Below, piece by piece: positions 60,526 through 64,000 of a stretch of DNA of 64,000 nucleotides; the stretch's first letter is position 1, and each line of letters starts with the position of its first letter. Where the stretch lies: NCBI RefSeq assembly GCF_000226295.1, contig NC_016024.1, positions 1,285,501 to 1,349,500 on the forward strand. The letters are read 5' to 3'. The position numbers were made by a program, and so were the translations under genes. This stretch comes from Chloracidobacterium thermophilum B (GTDB lineage Bacteria > Acidobacteriota > Blastocatellia > Chloracidobacteriales > Chloracidobacteriaceae). Below the pieces are notes generated by a model. The model had not been told where the DNA came from and made no database searches. It was given only the letters and a program-made list of their open reading frames with translations.

Positions 60526-60930
60526 ATGGGCAGACACTTTGTGCTGCGTCGTCCGGTTCGCACAACCGAGCGTGGGGAAGGATACGGGCAGCTTATTGCT
60601 GTCCTTGCGGTTGTAGCCACCATTGGCTTTATCCTGTTCAAGACTTTGCCTGTGTACTGGCGTGAGCAGAACGTCAAGAATGAACTCGCGGAACTGGCGC
60701 GCAAGTATGCCATCGGCGCCAAGGGCTACATAACGGAGAAAGAACTTGAAAACCAGTGGCTGAAAATCAGCAACGAGTTCAATGTGCCTGAAGAAGCCAA
60801 GTTTACGGTCAACCGGCAGGGAGGAAAGGTCACTCTCAAAGTGCAGTACACCGAGCCGATCAACTTCCTGGTGTACACGTATGACTGGGAAGTCAATGCC
60901 GAGGCCTCAGACTCTACCGGGCGGTACTAA
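60526..60930 (+). CDS. Membrane-anchored small protein, DUF4845-like
   Basis: 134 residues. One N-terminal membrane segment (YGQLIAVLAVVATIGFILF) after a basic start, followed by a mainly helical and beta domain (KTLPVYWREQNVKNELAELA, EEAKFTVNRQGGKVTLKVQY). The layout recalls small pilin-like or DUF4845 membrane proteins but the match is weak. AGGAG lies 10 bases upstream. It is 8 bases before lysA, so the two are likely co-transcribed. Function unknown. Confidence 0.7.
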   Translation: MGRHFVLRRPVRTTERGEGYGQLIAVLAVVATIGFILFKTLPVYWREQNVKNELAELARKYAIGAKGYITEKELENQWLKISNEFNVPEEAKFTVNRQGGKVTLKVQYTEPINFLVYTYDWEVNAEASDSTGRY

Positions 60931-60938
60931 GTGGGCTG

Positions 60939-62138
60939 ATGCTACTTGATTACATAGGTGACAGCCTCCACTTTGGCCGCGAACCGCAGTGCTGCCTGCG
61001 GGACTTCGTTGCCGGGCGCACAGAACCCTGTTACCTCTACGACCTGCGCCATTTCACTGAACGTTACCGATGCTTCCGGTCGGCTTTTGCCGGCCTGCCG
61101 CATACCATCCACTATGCTGTCAAGGCCAATGCCCATCCGGTCTTTCTGCGCCGGGTTGTGGAGTTGGGCGGTGGGGCGGATGTCGTCTCCGGCGGTGAAC
61201 TGCAACGCGCTCTCGACTCCGGGGTGCCACCGGAGCGGGTCATTTTCTCCGGGGTCGGGAAGTCGCATGCCGAACTGCGGTTGGCGCTGACCTGCGGCAT
61301 CAAGCAGATCAACGTCGAGTCGGTCGGTGAGATGCGCCGGATCATTGACCTGGCGGAAGCCCTGGGCCGACCGGCCCGCATTGCCTTTCGCTTTAATCCG
61401 TCGGTGGATGCTGAAACCCACCCGTACATTGCAACCGGTTTTCGGAGTCACAAGTTCGGGATTGACGCCGAAGCGGTCATGACGTGTCTGGCGCTGGCGC
61501 GGCAGTCCGCCCGATGGGTGCAGGTGGTGGGCGTCTCACTGCACATCGGGTCGCAAATCGTGGACGTGGAAAACTTCGCCGAAGCCCTGCGCAACACCCG
61601 TCCACTGGTGGCGGCGCTGCGCGAGCAGGGCTTTGCGCTGTCCACCTTTGATGTGGGGGGCGGTTTTGGCATCCACTACGACACCGGTGATGAAGCCCGC
61701 GAGCTGGAAAACTTTGCGCGCTATGCCGAGGTCATCCGACAGGGCGTGCAGGGACTGGCCGGGGAAATTCTCTTTGAGCCGGGAAGGTTTCTTGTGGCCC
61801 GCTGTGGCGTGTTGCTGGCCCGGGTCGAGTATGTCAAAACAACGCCCTACAAGACCTTTGTTATCGTCAACACCGGGATGCACCACCTGATCCGTCCGGC
61901 GCTGTACCAGGCCCACCACCGGATTTTGCCGGTCGTGCAGCGGGCCGGCCCCAGCCGCGTGGTGGATGTGGTGGGTCCGCTTTGTGAGTCGTCGGACTTC
62001 CTGGCCCAGGGCATCGAACTCCCGGAGGTGCGCGAAGGTGACTGGCTGGCCATTGCCGATGCCGGAGCCTACGCCCGCAGTATGGCCAGCGAATACAACC
62101 TGCATCCCTTTCCCGATGAAGAATTCATCGTAGAATAA
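60939..62138 (+). CDS. lysA: Diaminopimelate decarboxylase
   Basis: 399 residues. It decarboxylates meso-diaminopimelate to lysine, the last step. The PLP lysine is in HTIHYAVKANAHPVFLRRVV; other signatures are GGADVVSGGELQRALDSGVP, VSLHIGSQIVDVENF, FDVGGGFGIHYDTGDEAREL, EILFEPGRFLVARCGVLLAR and VVGPLCESSDFLAQGIELPE (substrate Cys and Glu). AIADAGAYARSMASEYNLHP closes the domain. Standard length. Between a membrane protein and a VWA gene. Confidence 0.96.
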   Translation: MLLDYIGDSLHFGREPQCCLRDFVAGRTEPCYLYDLRHFTERYRCFRSAFAGLPHTIHYAVKANAHPVFLRRVVELGGGADVVSGGELQRALDSGVPPERVIFSGVGKSHAELRLALTCGIKQINVESVGEMRRIIDLAEALGRPARIAFRFNPSVDAETHPYIATGFRSHKFGIDAEAVMTCLALARQSARWVQVVGVSLHIGSQIVDVENFAEALRNTRPLVAALREQGFALSTFDVGGGFGIHYDTGDEARELENFARYAEVIRQGVQGLAGEILFEPGRFLVARCGVLLARVEYVKTTPYKTFVIVNTGMHHLIRPALYQAHHRILPVVQRAGPSRVVDVVGPLCESSDFLAQGIELPEVREGDWLAIADAGAYARSMASEYNLHPFPDEEFIVE

Positions 62139-62205
62139 GCCGATTGGGGACCCATCGGCCCTCTGGGACTCAACCAAGTTTGACGGAGTGGGAGATTCGC
62201 CGGGC

Positions 62206-63375
62206 ATGGTTTGTTCGTCCCTGCGTCATAGTGTGGCTTGGCTCGTTGCTGTCGTCCTGCTGCTGACGGCAGCCTGGTCATCCTCTGTGGCCCAGAGTGG
62301 GCGCAAACGCGAGACTGCGCCGCGCCAGTACGAGCCGGCCAAACCCAAATCCCCGCCGCCTTCCGAGACTCAGGAACCGCCGGCTACGCCCTCCCGTCCA
62401 CGGACGGTCGGCCAACCGGATGCTCCCCAGTCGGACGCGCCCCGGAACGACGACTCCGAGCCGGACGACACAGACGAGAACACGCTGCGGATTCAAACCC
62501 AGCTTGTGACTGTCCCGTTTGCCGTAGTGGACAAGCGCAACCGGTACATCAATGACCTGACAGCCCAGGACGTACAGGTGCTGGAAAACGGCAAGCCGCA
62601 GGAAATTTTCTCCTTCACCCGCGAGCATGATCTGCCGCTGACCTTTGCCCTGGTCTTTGACATCAGTGGCAGCCAGCAGTACAGCATTGCCGAGCAGCGC
62701 CTGGCGGCCAAAACCTTTCTGCGCCAGACGATCCGCCCTGAAAAAGACCTCGCCGGAGTGGTGACATTCCGGCGCGACATCGAAGTGCGCCAGAAGCTCA
62801 CCAGCAACCTGGCGGCGCTTGAACGGGCGGTTGACGATGTCCGGTTTGAATCCGGGGGCTATGTGTATGGCGGTACGCCGCCGCTGGATCCGTCCATCAC
62901 CGGCACGAGCCTGTACGATGCGGTCTATGTTATCTCCAGCGAGATGTTGCCCCGCGAAGCCGGGCGGCGTGTCATCATCCTGCTGACGGACGGGGAAGAC
63001 ACGACGAGCCGCTACAAACTCAACGATGCCATTGACATGGCCCTGCGTTCCGACGTGCAGGTGTATGCCGTGGGGATTCCGGGCGGAGTGCCCAACGGCT
63101 TCGGCGGCGTCACCATCACCGGCATTGACCGTCGAACGCTGGAGCGCCTGTGTGAGGCCACCGGCGGACGGGCGTTTTTCCCGCGCAGCCCGGCAGACTA
63201 TGTGGCGGCCTTTCAGCAGATCGAGACGGATTTGCGGCAGCAGTACATTTTGACCTACGTTCCGTCGGATGCAACCCGCGATGGGAGTTTCCGTTCCATC
63301 ACCATCAAAATCCTGCGCTCCGGTGAAGCCAAAGACTGGCGCATCTTTACGCGCAAGGGCTACTACGCCAAGTAA
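62206..63375 (+). CDS. Secreted VWA-domain protein, acidobacterial type (copy 3)
   Basis: 389 residues. The ATG at 62206 opens a signal-like stretch (RHSVAWLVAVVLLLTAAWSS). A Pro/Ser-rich linker (about 40-90) precedes the beta domain (LVTVPFAVVDKRNRYINDLT) and a VWA domain with an intact MIDAS (FDISGSQQYSIAEQRLAAKT, then ILLTDGEDTTSRYKLND). It ends QQYILTYVPSDATRDGSFRS and FTRKGYYAK as in the other two copies. It is 67 bases after lysA. Linker is longer than in the other copies. Confidence 0.85.
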   Translation: MVCSSLRHSVAWLVAVVLLLTAAWSSSVAQSGRKRETAPRQYEPAKPKSPPPSETQEPPATPSRPRTVGQPDAPQSDAPRNDDSEPDDTDENTLRIQTQLVTVPFAVVDKRNRYINDLTAQDVQVLENGKPQEIFSFTREHDLPLTFALVFDISGSQQYSIAEQRLAAKTFLRQTIRPEKDLAGVVTFRRDIEVRQKLTSNLAALERAVDDVRFESGGYVYGGTPPLDPSITGTSLYDAVYVISSEMLPREAGRRVIILLTDGEDTTSRYKLNDAIDMALRSDVQVYAVGIPGGVPNGFGGVTITGIDRRTLERLCEATGGRAFFPRSPADYVAAFQQIETDLRQQYILTYVPSDATRDGSFRSITIKILRSGEAKDWRIFTRKGYYAK

Positions 63376-63389
63376 GGCGCTTTCGGTGT

Positions 63390-63416
63390 CATTGCTGGCC
63401 GGGTGGCAGTGTTTTT
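63390..63416 (+). terminator. Rho-independent terminator after the VWA gene
   Basis: CATTGCT (63390-63396) pairs with GGCAGTG (63405-63411) with two G-U pairs and an 8-base loop, then TTTTT (63412-63416). It lies 15 bases after the stop codon and between convergent genes. Confidence 0.6.
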
Positions 63417-63430
63417 CGGTTTCAGTGCCT

Positions 63431-63916
63431 TCAGTTGCGGATGACTTTACGGATTGAGCCGCCGTCCCTGGTGATGAGCGGCGTACGGTAGGGAAGGCGG
63501 CGAATGATGTTTGGTGCGGTGGGCGTGCGGGGTGGCAGGTCCACAACCAACTCCACTGGCGGCCACGCCTGAATGTTCACTTCGGTGAACTCCACCGTAG
63601 TGAAGTCCGGGTGGATGAACCGGACACGGTACACGCCTTCCGGGATGCCCACGTGGGCACCGCGGCCGTTGCGGTCGGTTTCAAATGTCAGCGCCGCTTC
63701 CGAAGAGCGCTGACGCAGCTCCACTTTGACACCGGCCACCGGGAGCGACTCCGGTTTCAGGCGGCCTTCTGCCCGAACGATCACGTAAAGCCGGCCACAG
63801 CACCGGGACGCGCCGGCCGCCACCGGCGGAGGCCCGCCCGCCGCCGGCACCCAGCCCCAGAGCAGCAGCCAGAACGCGAGAAAGCACGTGCTTCGCTGGA
63901 AGGCGTGCAGTAGCAT
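63431..63916 (-). CDS. Secreted protein with carboxypeptidase-regulatory-like beta-sandwich
   Basis: 161 residues from the ATG at 63916, which gives a signal peptide (HAFQRSTCFLAFWLLLWGWV). The mature part has SLPVAGVKVELRQRSSEAAL, FETDRNGRGAHVGIPEGVYR and VRFIHPDFTTVEFTEVNIQA, a CarboxypepD_reg/SdrD-B-like beta-sandwich as found in the TonB receptor. The C-terminal 30 residues are basic and flexible. No catalytic domain is attached. The upstream frame to 63994 is also open, so the start is not certain. A periplasmic or surface role is likely. Confidence 0.7.
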   Translation of the reverse strand: MLLHAFQRSTCFLAFWLLLWGWVPAAGGPPPVAAGASRCCGRLYVIVRAEGRLKPESLPVAGVKVELRQRSSEAALTFETDRNGRGAHVGIPEGVYRVRFIHPDFTTVEFTEVNIQAWPPVELVVDLPPRTPTAPNIIRRLPYRTPLITRDGGSIRKVIRN

Positions 63917-64000
63917 TGCCCGCCAAGGCTGCCGGGGCCCACGTCCCGGACATTTCCTGCCAGTGTTGTTGATGATGTCCATCCTGCAAGCCATTCTTCT

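Overview
The window is a gene-dense stretch of a Gram-negative, GC-rich bacterial chromosome with about 60 protein genes, one insertion sequence and no rRNA, tRNA or CRISPR array that I can see. Lipid A genes (lpxA, lpxD, fabZ, an OmpH/Skp chaperone), a 1,112-residue TonB-dependent receptor with an N-terminal carboxypeptidase-regulatory domain, and three secreted von Willebrand A (VWA) proteins of the type expanded in Acidobacteriota point to an acidobacterium. Blastocatellia or Chloracidobacterium is my best guess. That is inference from gene content, since no marker RNA gene is present.

Layout. 1-5286: the end of an rRNA methyltransferase, then minus-strand genes for a helix-hairpin-helix/coiled-coil protein, a cyclophilin lipoprotein, an FmdB zinc ribbon, a secreted beta-sandwich protein and a VWA protein. 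5287-9824: a DUF4388-DnaJ-TPR protein, a sugar nucleotidyltransferase and a GH10-like hydrolase. 10087-16501: TonB receptor, small outer-membrane barrel, strong terminator, prolyl oligopeptidase. 16566-20059: acyltransferase, thioredoxin-like ferredoxin, GHMP kinase, tmk, hfq. 20282-22290: an intact-looking IS607-family element (serine recombinase plus TnpB) with RNA-forming hairpins at its right end. 22309-29439: mazG, dprA, a metallophosphatase-like lipoprotein, esterase, mscL, type II NADH dehydrogenase and a zinc alcohol dehydrogenase. 29695-31780: a run of very small unrecognised genes and a hydrolase. 31905-38467: SH3 protein, ddl, VWA protein, and an operon of VWA protein, hydrolase and lpxA.

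38734-45647 is a tight plus-strand operon: nuoABCDE (complex I quinone and hydrophilic arm), then thiD, a YfiH-type laccase-domain gene, a glycosyltransferase and an FkbM methyltransferase. 45660-47833 is the convergent ompH-lpxD-fabZ envelope operon, whose promoter lies back-to-back with one for an RDD membrane protein. From 49058 to 60211 nearly everything is on the minus strand: protein kinase, LD-carboxypeptidase, pyroglutamyl peptidase, malic enzyme-phosphotransacetylase fusion, an orphan OppF-like ATPase, a putative molybdenum carrier, a 1,004-residue NorD-like VWA protein with a new-looking 37-residue repeat, and ResB. The end carries a membrane-anchored small protein, lysA, a third secreted VWA protein and a secreted beta-sandwich protein.

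The most interesting items are the IS607 TnpB locus with its candidate omega-RNA and guide running into mazG, the 37-residue repeat of the NorD-like protein, the small-gene cluster at 29.7-31.8 kb, and several perfect inverted repeats in promoter regions. All names come from reading motifs by eye; no database search was run.
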